Origin: Jannaschia marina
GTDB taxonomy: Bacteria; Pseudomonadota; Alphaproteobacteria; Rhodobacterales; Rhodobacteraceae
Reading direction: 5' to 3'
Assembly: GCF_013404595.1 (NCBI RefSeq)
Contig: NZ_JABVAX010000003.1
Span: forward strand, 186,001-250,000
DNA length: 64,000 bases
In this document: piece by piece, positions 8,878 through 16,975 of the stretch
Position numbering within the stretch: the stretch's first letter is position 1
Layout: every line of letters begins with the position of its first letter
Program-made: the position numbers and the translations under genes
The notes under the pieces: generated by a model
What the model saw: only the letters and a program-made list of their open reading frames with translations
What the model was told of the DNA's origin: nothing
Database searches by the model: none

Positions 8878-9489
8878 ATGCAGTCGGTTCGCGCCATCGC
8901 AGAAGAAATCGTCGCCCGCGAGGGCGGGTACGTCAACGACCCCGACGATCCGGGCGGGGCCACCAACCATGGTGTCACGATCCACACGATGCGTCGCCTC
9001 GGCCTCGACCTCGATGGGGACGGAGATGTCGATACCGCCGACGTGCGCGCGCTCGACCGCGACCGGGCGATCGACATCTTCGTCGATCACTACTTCCGGA
9101 AACCGCGTATCCACCTGCTGCCCGAGGCGCTGCAGCCGTCGGTCTTCGATATGCAGGTCAACGCGGGCGCGAATGCGGTGAAGATCCTACAGCGGCTTCT
9201 CCGGCGCATGGGCCGACAGGTCACGGTCGACGGACGGATCGGGCCCGAGACGGCCGCGGCCGCGCGGCAGGCAGCCGCCGAGGCCCCCGCGCATCTGGCC
9301 GATGCCTACGGGATCGCACGGCGCAACTGGTACTACGCGCTGGCCGACCGGCGACCCTCGTCGCGCAAGTACGCGCGCCGCCGCGATGGCGGGAAGGGCG
9401 GCTGGATCAACCGCGCGGAGGAGTTCATCTCGCCGCGCTTCCACCTGACGGAGGCGCAGCACCGCGCGCGGGTGGCGAAGTGGGCGTGA
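8878..9489 (+). CDS. GH108-type endolysin with peptidoglycan-binding domain (GTA/phage-like)
   Basis: A 203-aa muramidase-like protein. The N-terminal EGGYVNDPDDPGG motif, with the presumed catalytic Glu15, identifies the glycosyl hydrolase 108 family. The second half (LLRRMGRQVTVDGRIGPET) is a peptidoglycan-binding type 3 domain. No signal peptide is visible, so export would depend on a holin, and a holin gene follows with overlapping ends. In Rhodobacterales such an endolysin/holin pair, located away from the capsid cluster, releases gene transfer agent particles. GTA use here is inferred. Confidence 0.88.
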   Translation: MQSVRAIAEEIVAREGGYVNDPDDPGGATNHGVTIHTMRRLGLDLDGDGDVDTADVRALDRDRAIDIFVDHYFRKPRIHLLPEALQPSVFDMQVNAGANAVKILQRLLRRMGRQVTVDGRIGPETAAAARQAAAEAPAHLADAYGIARRNWYYALADRRPSSRKYARRRDGGKGGWINRAEEFISPRFHLTEAQHRARVAKWA

Positions 9490-9983
9490 TCGGCGGGCTC
9501 ACCCGCGGGGCCGGCGCGGTCGAGACGCTGGGGCGCGCGGCACAGGGGATCGCCGAGGTCTTCCATCCGAACGCGACCGAGGGGCAGCGGCTCGGCCATG
9601 CGGCGCAGCGCGCGGCGCTCGAGCAGCTCGGCGACGAGTTCGCCCTGCCGAAGCGCGGGGTCTTCGACCGGGTGGTGGATGGGCTGAACCGTTTGCCGCG
9701 CCCGATGCTGGCCATGGGGACGCTGGGGCTTTTCGTCTACGCGATGGTCGACCCGCTGGGGTTTTCCGCGCGCATGGAGGGACTCGCCTTCGTGCCCGAT
9801 CCGCTCTGGTGGCTGTTGGGTGCGATCGTCGGCTTCTACTTCGGCGCGCGGGAGCTGCACTACGTGCGCGTCCGGCGGGCGGCTCCGCGACCCGAGCCCG
9901 TCCATTCCGCCTGGCACGCCAGCGACGGGGAAGGTTCCGAGGATAACGCCGCCTTGCGCGCCTGGAGCGAGGCACGCGACTGA
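9480..9983 (+). CDS. Holin of the GTA-release (3TM) family
   Basis: From GTG at 9480 (in-frame GTG alternative at 9486) the product is about 167 aa and overlaps the endolysin end by about 10 bp. Two strong hydrophobic segments (PMLAMGTLGLFVYAMVDP and LWWLLGAIVGFYFGA), an amphipathic N-terminal region and a charged C-terminal tail match the holin family described for gene-transfer-agent release. It would permeabilise the inner membrane so the upstream endolysin reaches the wall. The start is uncertain because neither GTG has a strong Shine-Dalgarno. Confidence 0.82.
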   Translation: MGVIGGLTRGAGAVETLGRAAQGIAEVFHPNATEGQRLGHAAQRAALEQLGDEFALPKRGVFDRVVDGLNRLPRPMLAMGTLGLFVYAMVDPLGFSARMEGLAFVPDPLWWLLGAIVGFYFGARELHYVRVRRAAPRPEPVHSAWHASDGEGSEDNAALRAWSEARD

Positions 9984-10062
9984 CGCTGATGTGACCCGTA
10001 CGGCCCGCGACCCCGCGCCGCGCCCCATTGGCGCGGGGGGGCGTGTGGAGTAGACCGGGGGC

Positions 10063-12033
10063 ATGATCGTAGAGCTTGGACATTTCGCCCTGATCGTGGC
10101 CTTCGCCGTCGCGATCGTGCAGACCGTCGTGCCCCTCATCGGGGCCTGGAAGGGCTGGAGCGGCTGGATGGCCGTCGCCTCGCCGGCAGCGACGGCACAG
10201 GTCGCCCTCGTCGCCTTCAGTTTTGCGGCGCTGACCTATGCCTTCGTGATGTCCGACTTCTCGCTGCGTCTCGTGGTGCTGAACTCGCACACCGACAAGC
10301 CGATGCTCTACAAGATCTCGGGCGTCTGGGGAAACCACGAGGGGTCGCTCCTCCTCTGGGTGCTGATCCTCGCGCTCTTCGGGGCGGCGGCGGCCTGGTT
10401 CGGCGGACAGCTTCCGGCGACACTGCGCGCGCGCGTCCTCGGCGTGCAGGCGAGTGTCGGTGTCGCCTTCTACGCCTTCATCCTCTTCACCTCGAATCCG
10501 TTCATCCGTCTGGAGACGCCGCCCTTCAACGGAGAGGACCTCAACCCCCTTCTGCAGGATCCGGGCCTCGCCTTCCATCCGCCGTTTCTCTACCTCGGCT
10601 ACGTCGGCCTCTCGATGGCGTTCAGCTTCGCCGTCGCCGCCCTGATCGAGGGACGCGTCGATGCCGCCTGGGGTCGCTGGGTAAGGCCCTGGACGCTGGC
10701 GGCCTGGCTCTTCCTGACGATCGGGATCGGGCTCGGCTCGTGGTGGGCCTACTACGAGCTCGGCTGGGGCGGGTTCTGGTTCTGGGATCCGGTAGAGAAC
10801 GCCTCGTTCATGCCCTGGCTCATCGCCGCCGCGCTCCTGCATTCGGCCATCGTCGTCGAGAAGCGCGAGGCGCTGAAGGCCTGGACCATCCTGCTCGCCA
10901 TCCTCGCCTTCGGCTTTTCGCTCGTGGGCACCTTCATCGTGCGCTCGGGCGTGCTGACCTCCGTCCACGCCTTCGCCAACGATCCGGAGCGCGGCGTCTT
11001 CATCCTGATGATCCTCGGGTTCTTCACCGGTGGCGCGCTCCTTCTCTATGCGCTGCGCGCGCCCGTGATGCAGGCCAAGGGTGTCTTCGGCGTCGTCAGC
11101 CGCGAATCCGCGCTCGTGGTCAACAACCTCCTCCTTGCGGTCAGCTGCTTTGTAGTCTTCATCGGCACCATCTGGCCGTTGGTCGCGGACCTCCTCTTCG
11201 ACCGGACGCTCTCGGTCGGCCCGCCGTTCTTCGACGCGGCCTTCACGCCCTTCGTCATCGCGCTGGCCGCGCTCCTGCCGGTGGGCGCGATCCTGCCGTG
11301 GAAGCGGGGCCGGGGCCGGGTGCTGCGCAATCTGCTGCCGGCGCTCTTGCTCGCGCTCGCCGTAGCGGGGCTCGTCTGGGCGATGCAGACGGGGCGGTCG
11401 CTCGGCGGGCCGCTCGGCGCGGGGCTCGGCGTCTGGCTCGTCGCGGGCGCGATCGTGGACCTCGCGCTGCGCACCGGGCGCGGCCGCTGGTCGGACCGGC
11501 TCGGCCGCGTGACACGGCTTCCGGGGGCCGATTGGGGCAAGGCGCTCGCGCACGGCGGGCTCGGCGTCACCATCTTCGGCGTCGCTGCCCTGACCGCCTG
11601 GGAGCAGGAGGAGATCGCCGTCCTCGACATCGGCGACCGGCTGACGATCGGACGCTACGAGGTGGTGCTCAACGACGTCACCCGCGTGCAGGGACCGAAC
11701 TACTTCGCCACGCGCGCCGACCTCACCGCCTGGGAGGACGGCGCCGAGATCGGCCATCTCTACCCCGAGAAGCGCGTCTATCCGGTTGCGCAGATGCCCA
11801 CGACCGAGGCCGGCATCGACAGCGGCGTGGCGCGCGACGTCTACGCCGTGATCGGCGATGCGCAGACGGGCGGCGGCTGGACGGTCCGGGTCTACATCAA
11901 GCCCTTCGCCAACTGGATCTGGGGCGGGTCGATCATCATGGCGCTCGGCGGGCTCGTCTCTCTCTCGGACCGGCGCTACCGGGTCGCCGCCGGCGCACGC
12001 CGCAAGATGCCGCAGGGGGTGCCCGCGGAATGA
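10063..12033 (+). CDS. ccmF: Cytochrome c heme lyase subunit CcmF
   Basis: A 656-aa polytopic membrane protein that, with CcmH and CcmI, attaches heme from CcmE to apocytochrome c. It has the tryptophan-rich WWD-type segment (GWGGFWFWDPVENASFMPW) and the early VWGNHEGSLLLW stretch with a conserved histidine. About 13-15 helices are visible, and length is normal. Its stop overlaps the ccmH start (ATGA). The neighbouring holin is oriented the same way 79 bp upstream. Confidence 0.96.
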   Translation: MIVELGHFALIVAFAVAIVQTVVPLIGAWKGWSGWMAVASPAATAQVALVAFSFAALTYAFVMSDFSLRLVVLNSHTDKPMLYKISGVWGNHEGSLLLWVLILALFGAAAAWFGGQLPATLRARVLGVQASVGVAFYAFILFTSNPFIRLETPPFNGEDLNPLLQDPGLAFHPPFLYLGYVGLSMAFSFAVAALIEGRVDAAWGRWVRPWTLAAWLFLTIGIGLGSWWAYYELGWGGFWFWDPVENASFMPWLIAAALLHSAIVVEKREALKAWTILLAILAFGFSLVGTFIVRSGVLTSVHAFANDPERGVFILMILGFFTGGALLLYALRAPVMQAKGVFGVVSRESALVVNNLLLAVSCFVVFIGTIWPLVADLLFDRTLSVGPPFFDAAFTPFVIALAALLPVGAILPWKRGRGRVLRNLLPALLLALAVAGLVWAMQTGRSLGGPLGAGLGVWLVAGAIVDLALRTGRGRWSDRLGRVTRLPGADWGKALAHGGLGVTIFGVAALTAWEQEEIAVLDIGDRLTIGRYEVVLNDVTRVQGPNYFATRADLTAWEDGAEIGHLYPEKRVYPVAQMPTTEAGIDSGVARDVYAVIGDAQTGGGWTVRVYIKPFANWIWGGSIIMALGGLVSLSDRRYRVAAGARRKMPQGVPAE

Positions 12034-12485
12034 GGATACTGGCGCCGGCACTTTCCCTGCTGATGGCCTTGCCCGCCCATGCGGTCGAACCCGGGGAGGA
12101 GCTCGACGACCCGGCACTCGAAGCGCGGGCGCGGGCGCTGTCGCAGGATCTGCGCTGCCTCGTCTGCCGCAACGAATCGATCGACGAGAGCACGGCGGAG
12201 CTGGCGCGGGAGCTGCGCGTCCTCGTGCGCGAGCGCCTGACGGCGGGCGACACCGACGCGGAGGTCATCGACTACCTCGTGGCCCGATATGGCGAATACG
12301 TCCTGCTGGAACCGACGAAGGGCGGGGCGAACGTGATCCTCTGGATCGCGCCGCTCGTCCTTCTGCTGCTCGGCGGGGCGGTGGCAGGCGTCGCCATCAC
12401 GCGGCAACGCGGCCACGTCGATACGCTCGACGCCGAGGAGGAGGCGCGGCTGAAGGCCCTTCTGGACGAGGGGCCGCGAAGCTGA
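12030..12485 (+). CDS. ccmH: Cytochrome c maturation thiol oxidoreductase CcmH
   Basis: A 151-aa protein with a signal peptide (MRILAPALSLLMALPAHAVE), the redox motif LRCLVC (family LRCxxC) that reduces apocytochrome CXXCH cysteines, and a C-terminal anchor helix (VILWIAPLVLLLLGGAVAG). It overlaps ccmF by 4 bp. No ccmI follows, so that component must be encoded elsewhere. Confidence 0.95.
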   Translation: MRILAPALSLLMALPAHAVEPGEELDDPALEARARALSQDLRCLVCRNESIDESTAELARELRVLVRERLTAGDTDAEVIDYLVARYGEYVLLEPTKGGANVILWIAPLVLLLLGGAVAGVAITRQRGHVDTLDAEEEARLKALLDEGPRS

Positions 12486-12661
12486 TAGCGCCGTCGCACG
12501 GTCCGCAGTTCACCGAGGCGTCGCCGGGCATCCGCCCAAGCTGAACCTGCCCATCGACACGCGATCCTTTCGATCCACGGTGCATCCGATCCGTCGTCAG
12601 ACGGGCAAGGGCGACCCCCCGACCTTCCATGCGAAGGCCCGACGACGGCAGGAGAGACATC

Positions 12662-13171
12662 ATGCCGAGGGACGCAATCCCCATCACGATCGAGGACGTG
12701 AGCCTGTTTGCACGCAGCCTGCGCAACCAGCTCTCGCCGGACACGCCGCATCAGACGACGCTGAACGCGGTCGCGCGGGCGGCGGGGTACCGCAATTTTC
12801 AGCATCTGAAGGCCGCCCACGGCTGGGCGGAGACCCCGGCCGAGACGCCGCCCGATCTGGCGCGCGTGCGCCGGGCCGCCGCGCGCTTCGACAGTGCGGG
12901 CCGCTTCACCGGCTGGCCGACGAAGCGGAGCCTGCGGATGCTCTGCCTCTGGCCGATCTGGGCCCGGCTCGACCCGAAGAGCGTGCGCAACGAGCGAGAG
13001 ATCTCGGAGGAGATCCACGAGCTCTGCACCTTCCGCGACGCCGCCGGCATCCGGCGCGAGATGGTGGGCGAGGGGATGCTGACGCGGACGCTCGACGGCA
13101 GCGAATACCGCCGCCTGAACCGTCGACCGGACCCGACGCAGCGTGCGCTCATCCGTCTCGTCGTGCCGTAG
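12662..13171 (+). CDS. DUF2087-domain protein
   Basis: 169 aa starting at the ATG at 12662, with an AGGAGA-type Shine-Dalgarno (12649-12654). The C-terminal half (WPIWARLDPKSVRNEREISEEIHEL, continuing with F-D-A-IRREMVGEGML) matches DUF2087, a small winged-helix-like domain found alone or fused to regulators. The N-terminal half has a helical FARSLRNQL...NAVARAAGYRNFQHLKA region resembling short DNA-associated helices in plasmid and toxin-antitoxin-like proteins. Function is unknown; nucleic-acid binding is inferred. It stands alone between ccmH and the hydratase gene. Confidence 0.8.
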   Translation: MPRDAIPITIEDVSLFARSLRNQLSPDTPHQTTLNAVARAAGYRNFQHLKAAHGWAETPAETPPDLARVRRAAARFDSAGRFTGWPTKRSLRMLCLWPIWARLDPKSVRNEREISEEIHELCTFRDAAGIRREMVGEGMLTRTLDGSEYRRLNRRPDPTQRALIRLVVP

Positions 13172-13231
13172 GGTTGGCTCTTTCGTCGCGCCGCGTCCCC
13201 GCCTAGGGTCGCGGCAGCGATGGAGGCCCCC

Positions 13232-14008
13232 ATGGACTATGAGACGATCCGCCTGAACACACGCGACGGCATCGCCGTGCTGACGCTGCAGCGCCCCGAG
13301 GTGATGAACGCGCTCTCGACGCAGATGCGCGCCGAGATCCTGCACGCGGTGCGCACGGCCGAGACGGACGCGCGCGTCCTCGTGATGACTGGCAAGGGCA
13401 AGGCCTTCTGCTCGGGGCAGGACCTCGGCGACCGGGCGAACGTGAACAACCTCAATCTCGAGCGGACGCTGCGCGACGAGTACGAGCCGATGCTCAAGGC
13501 CATCTTCGACTGCCAGATCCCGACGATCGCCGCCGTCAACGGCCCGGCGGCGGGGGCGGGGGCGAATCTCGCGCTCGCCTGCGACGTCGTGATCGCGACC
13601 GAGAGCGCGGTCTTCCTGCAGGCGTTCACGCGCATCGGCCTCATCCCGGATGCGGGTGGCACGTACTGGCTGCCGCGGCAGATGGGCATGGCGAAGGCCA
13701 TGGGAGCCGCGCTCTTCGCCGAGCCGGTCAGCGCGCAGCAGGCGAGCGACTGGGGCATGATCTGGGAGGCGGTGCCCGACGATCGCTTCGAGGCCGTCTG
13801 GCAGGAGCGGGCCCAGCATCTGGCGACCGGTCCGTCGCTCGCCTACCGGAACGTGAAACGCGCGATCCGCGGCTCCTACGAGAACGACCTCGACCAGCAG
13901 CTCGCCTTCGAGGCCAAGCTGCAGGGCGAGGCCGGGCACTCCCGCGACTTCAAGGAGGGCGTGATGGCCTTCCTCGAGAAACGCGCCGCGAAATTCGAGG
14001 GCCGCTAG
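13232..14008 (+). CDS. Enoyl-CoA hydratase/isomerase family, PaaG-like
   Basis: A 258-aa crotonase-fold protein. The oxyanion-hole elements FCSGQDLGD and GPAAGAGANLALACD are present, and RIGLIPDAGGTYWLPR has aspartate where classical hydratases have glutamate, as in PaaG-type isomerases of phenylacetate or fatty acid breakdown. An in-frame ATG at 13220 would add four residues, but GGAGG at 13222-13226 is spaced correctly for the ATG at 13232. A 2-(1,2-epoxy-dihydrophenyl)acetyl-CoA isomerase is the best guess, yet no other paa genes are near. Confidence 0.88.
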   Translation: MDYETIRLNTRDGIAVLTLQRPEVMNALSTQMRAEILHAVRTAETDARVLVMTGKGKAFCSGQDLGDRANVNNLNLERTLRDEYEPMLKAIFDCQIPTIAAVNGPAAGAGANLALACDVVIATESAVFLQAFTRIGLIPDAGGTYWLPRQMGMAKAMGAALFAEPVSAQQASDWGMIWEAVPDDRFEAVWQERAQHLATGPSLAYRNVKRAIRGSYENDLDQQLAFEAKLQGEAGHSRDFKEGVMAFLEKRAAKFEGR

Positions 14009-14019
14009 GGCGGAGGGCA

Positions 14020-14106
14020 GTCATGGCCGGGCTCGACCCGGCCATCTCCCACTTCCGGTCCGGGGATGCCGTTTGGCAGGGTGGCCGGGTCAAGCCCGAC
14101 GATGAC
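14020..14106. repeat. REP-like palindromic element (87 bp)
   Basis: Two 27-nt arms (14020-14046 and 14080-14106) are inverted repeats with about 4 mismatches. The first arm is itself a hairpin with a perfect 9-bp stem (ATGGCCGGG, loop CTCGA). Read on the plus strand it would encode the MAGLDPAI...GRVKPD type sequence widely seen in alphaproteobacterial extragenic palindromes. It begins 12 bp after the hydratase stop and may also act in transcript ending or mRNA stability. Confidence 0.75.
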
Positions 14107-14489
14107 CGGCGCAAGGAGCGCACTCCGGCGCTCTCACCCCATACCGATCATCGCCGTCGTCTCGATCAGCCCGGCGACGACCAGAATCTACATCGCGGAA
14201 AAGTGCCGGCCGGGGACGCGGCGGTCGACCTCGTACTCTCGCTACCGCGCGTGGTATTTGCGCTTGTCGCGCACAAATCATATCAGCTGCGTGACGCGCA
14301 GGGCCTGATCCATCCGGCCGATGAAATCGTGGCTCCCGAACACCTCTTCGTCCGTCCCGCCGATCTTGCCGCCAATGCGAAGCGTACCGTCCTGCGCCGG
14401 GATCCCGTTCGCGCAGGTCTTGGCCAGAGCCCTGCCGTGGGGCCGTATCGCTGCTATATTCCGCGATTTTTGCCTGACTTGCCGGGCGC
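14107..14489. other. Gene-poor stretch with a possible RidA-family remnant
   Basis: No intact gene is seen in this 383-bp stretch. On the minus strand 14281-14415 can be read as GIPAQDGTLRIGGKIGG followed by unrelated sequence, which resembles the early strand of RidA-family deaminases and would fit an eroded copy lying downstream of the Lrp-like gene. The match is short and has a stop soon after, so the call is tentative. The rest shows no recognisable coding or RNA feature. Confidence 0.35.
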
Positions 14490-14726
14490 TCAGAAGGCCT
14501 TGAAGGTCGGTGTGGTAAAGGTCTGCTCGATGGCGGGGATGCCCTCGAACTTGTCGTTGATGAACTTGCCCACGTCCTCCCCCTCGGGAACGTAGATCTT
14601 CAGGAGCAGGTCGAACTGCCCGCTCGTGGAATACATCTCCGAGTGGAACTCCCGCAGGGCGAGCGCATCGGCCACCTTGTAGGTGGTGCCGGGGCGGCAT
14701 TTCACTTGGACGAATACGCAATGCAT
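14490..14726 (-). CDS. Stand-alone Lrp/AsnC ligand-binding (RAM) domain protein
   Basis: A 78-aa protein beginning MHCVFVQVKCRPGTTYKVAD. It consists only of the RAM effector-binding domain of Lrp/AsnC regulators (beta-alpha-beta fold) with no DNA-binding helix-turn-helix, which is a known small stand-alone family. It could bind an amino acid or aromatic acid and modulate another regulator or enzyme. The frame upstream is open into the remains of a CoA ligase (14766-14864), suggesting it was the second gene of an operon whose first gene is now lost. Expression here is uncertain because the original promoter appears deleted. Confidence 0.82.
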   Translation of the reverse strand: MHCVFVQVKCRPGTTYKVADALALREFHSEMYSTSGQFDLLLKIYVPEGEDVGKFINDKFEGIPAIEQTFTTPTFKAF

Positions 14727-14765
14727 CGGGCCTCTCCTCAGGTCTTGGTCGCGGGGCCTTGGGGA

Positions 14766-14864
14766 GCACCGCTGAATCTCGCCGGTCGGCGTCTTCGGGA
14801 GCACGTCGGCGAAGACGCTCCGGCACGTCTGGTTGTAGGGCGCGAGCGTCGCTCGCACCATCCG
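14766..14864 (-). pseudogene. C-terminal remnant of an acyl-/aminobenzoate-CoA ligase
   Basis: About 33 codons read VRATLAPYN...SVFADVLPKTPTGEIQR, the C-terminal signature of AMP-forming CoA ligases (usually LPKTxTGKIQR, with the catalytic lysine). Here the lysine position is glutamate (GEIQR) and the rest of the gene is absent to the right. With a kynurenine locus next door, an anthranilate-CoA ligase is the likely ancestor, but this tail is shared by many ligases. It lies 40 bp ahead of the Lrp-like gene on the same strand. Confidence 0.6.
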
Positions 14865-15032
14865 CGACGGTGACAAGCGCCTGCGGAATCCGTGTCTTCT
14901 GTCGTCAAAGACGCAGGTGTTGCCCCTGCGCCCTGCTGACGTGGCAGTCTTCGTCACGTCCGGGGTCAAATTCGGTCGAGCCGGCTCGAAGCGACCAGCG
15001 TTTCGAGACAGCGAAGACTTTGGTGACACCGG
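14865..15032. other. Probable deletion-junction region between two truncated genes
   Basis: This stretch separates the CoA-ligase stump (minus) from the tryptophan dioxygenase stump (plus). No gene is recognised in it. A short inverted repeat, CGCAGG/CCTGCG, occurs at 14912-14930. The divergent promoter region of the two ancestral genes must have lain here, so the breakpoints of the inferred deletion should be found inside it. Any surviving or new promoter for kynU would also lie here. Confidence 0.45.
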
Positions 15033-15230
15033 GTGTTCTACGTGCTTGCGGAGAAGCCCGCCGATCCCGAAGACTATGCCCGGCGGTGGCGGTTCAACCA
15101 CGTCACCACGGTCGAGCGCATCATCGGTTTCAAGCGCGGCACCGGCGGGACTGCCGGGGTCAGCTACCTGCGCCGGATGCTGGAAGTCGAGCTCTTCCCG
15201 GAGCTTTGGCATGTGAGAGGGCAGCTATGA
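15033..15230 (+). pseudogene. kynA: Truncated tryptophan 2,3-dioxygenase (C-terminal stump)
   Basis: The last ~60 codons match the C-terminus of tryptophan 2,3-dioxygenase: [18 protein letters not shown], the substrate-binding GTGG loop, then VSYLRRMLE...LFPELWHVR. The family is normally about 280 aa, so the N-terminal three quarters, including the heme-ligand histidine, are missing, and an in-frame stop lies upstream at 15024. Its stop overlaps the kynU start (ATGA), showing the two were translationally coupled. The remaining piece cannot be an active enzyme. Confidence 0.85.
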
Positions 15231-16429
15231 AGGACACCACGCGGACCCTGCCGATGAAGGACCGCTTCGATTTGCCCGAGGGGGTGATCTACCTCGACGG
15301 CAACTCCCTCGGGCCTCTGCCGAAGGGCGTGGGCGACCGGGTGGCGCGGATGATGGCCGAGGAATGGGGTGGCCATCTCATCGGGGGGTGGAACGCCGAC
15401 GACTGGATGGGCCAGCCCATGCGCGTGGGCGACACCGTGGGCCGGCTCATCGGCGCGGAGCCGGGGACGGTGGTTCTGGGCGACACGTTGTCGATCAAGG
15501 TCTACCAGGCCCTTTCCGCTGCCGTCCGGATGCGGCCGGATCGCAAGGTGATACTGTCGGACAGCGGCAACTTCCCCTCCGATCTCTACATGGCGCAGGG
15601 CCTCATCGCGCAGCTGGGGCAGGGGCACGAGCTGCGCATCGTGGAGGCCGAGGCGGTGATGGACGCGCTGGGCGAGGACGTGGCCGTCGCCATGATCACG
15701 CAGGTCGACTACCGCACCGGCCGGATGCACGACATGGCCTCGATGACGAAGCGGGCACAGGCGGCGGGGGCGGTCATGCTCTGGGATCTGGCGCACAGCG
15801 CCGGGGCCATGCCGGTCGATGTCGCCGCTTCGGGCTGCGAATTCGCGGTCGGCTGCACCTACAAGTACCTCAACGGCGGTCCGGGCGCGCCGGCCTTCAT
15901 CTACGTCCGCCCCGACATCGCGCCCGAGATCGAGCCCGCGCTTGCGGGCTGGCTCGGCCACGATGCGCCCTTCGCCTTCGAGCGCGGCTACCGCCCCGCG
16001 ACCGGCGTGGAGCGGATGCGCGTCGGCACGCCGCCAGTCATTCAGATGACGGCGCTGGAGGAGGCGCTGAAGGTCTGGGAGGGCGTCGACATGGCGGAGT
16101 TGCGCGCCGCCAGCGTTGCGCTCTGCGAGCTCTTCATCGCCGAGGTCGAGGCCCGCTGCCCGGCCCTGACGCTCGCGAGCCCCCGCGACGCCGCGATGCG
16201 CGGCTCCCAGGTGTCGTTTCATTTCGAGCACGGATACGCCGCGATGCAGGCGCTGATCGCGCGCGGTGTCGTGGGCGACTTCCGTGCGCCCGACATCATG
16301 CGTTTCGGCTTCACGCCTCTCTACATCGACGCGGGCGACGTGCGCGGCGCGGTCGACATCCTGCAGGCGGTTCTCGACGACCGCCTCTGGGACGACCCGG
16401 CCTACAGGCGCACGGGGCGCGTGACATGA
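15227..16429 (+). CDS. kynU: Kynureninase KynU
   Basis: A PLP enzyme hydrolysing kynurenine to anthranilate and alanine. It is 400 aa with the N-terminal [12 protein letters not shown] motif, PLP-contacting [10 protein letters not shown] and the Schiff-base lysine Lys213 in [11 protein letters not shown]. Length is normal and no frameshift is seen. It is the first intact gene of the locus, immediately after the dioxygenase stump. With no dioxygenase beside it, its substrate may come from imported kynurenine or formylkynurenine, or from a dioxygenase encoded elsewhere. Confidence 0.95.
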   Translation: MKDTTRTLPMKDRFDLPEGVIYLDGNSLGPLPKGVGDRVARMMAEEWGGHLIGGWNADDWMGQPMRVGDTVGRLIGAEPGTVVLGDTLSIKVYQALSAAVRMRPDRKVILSDSGNFPSDLYMAQGLIAQLGQGHELRIVEAEAVMDALGEDVAVAMITQVDYRTGRMHDMASMTKRAQAAGAVMLWDLAHSAGAMPVDVAASGCEFAVGCTYKYLNGGPGAPAFIYVRPDIAPEIEPALAGWLGHDAPFAFERGYRPATGVERMRVGTPPVIQMTALEEALKVWEGVDMAELRAASVALCELFIAEVEARCPALTLASPRDAAMRGSQVSFHFEHGYAAMQALIARGVVGDFRAPDIMRFGFTPLYIDAGDVRGAVDILQAVLDDRLWDDPAYRRTGRVT

Positions 16430-16510
16430 GGGGCATTTTTCCATGGCGCGCCGCGCCACCTCTGGCGCATGATGCGCCGCGGGGCATGTTATGACGAAGG
16501 GGGATCGGGT

Positions 16511-16975
16511 ATGATGGACGCGGGCGTCGTGGGGTCGGGCCGGGGGCTCGAAGGGATCACCTGGAACATCCTGGGGCAGACCTACGTGCCGAAGGCCCGC
16601 ACCGAGGATTGCTTCTCGTGGCACGCGACCCTGCCGCCGGGCACCTTCGTTCCGCCCCATATCCACCCGGATCAGGACGAGTATCTCTACATCCTCGAAG
16701 GCCGTTTCGATTTCCTGCTCGACGGGAAGGAGGCCGTGGGCGAGCCGGGGGATCTCATTACCCTGCCGCGCGGCGTGCCGCACGGGATCTTCAACAAGTC
16801 CGACCAGACCATCAAAACGCTCTTCTGGGTGACGCCGACACTGCGCCTCTACGATCTCTTCTGGGCGCTCCACAATCTCGGCCCCGGAGCCGACCCGGCC
16901 GAGGTCGTCTCCGTCTCCGCCGCCCATGCGATCGACTTCCTGCCGCCGCCGCCATCCGAAGACGCGGAGGGCTGA
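16511..16975 (+). CDS. Cupin-domain protein
   Basis: A 154-aa single-domain cupin (starts ATG 16511 or 16514, with AAGGGGG upstream). The metal-binding motif 1 is PPHIHPDQDEYLYILEG, and motif 2 is PRGVPHGIFN, so a mononuclear metal site is likely. It could be a small dioxygenase, an isomerase or a binding protein for an aromatic intermediate. It overlaps the following flavin hydroxylase gene by one base (TGATG), which suggests a linked step in the kynurenine/anthranilate locus. The exact reaction cannot be stated. Confidence 0.88.
   Translation: MMDAGVVGSGRGLEGITWNILGQTYVPKARTEDCFSWHATLPPGTFVPPHIHPDQDEYLYILEGRFDFLLDGKEAVGEPGDLITLPRGVPHGIFNKSDQTIKTLFWVTPTLRLYDLFWALHNLGPGADPAEVVSVSAAHAIDFLPPPPSEDAEG

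Noticed and set aside
9499..12117. 872-codon open frame on the minus strand
   Set aside because: It lies opposite the holin, ccmF and ccmH genes and is Arg/Pro/Asp/Glu-rich low-complexity, the usual antisense artefact of GC-rich codons.
14023..14595. 190-codon plus-strand frame beginning MAGLDPAI
   Set aside because: The start is only the REP palindrome read as protein, and the rest crosses the Lrp-like gene on the other strand.
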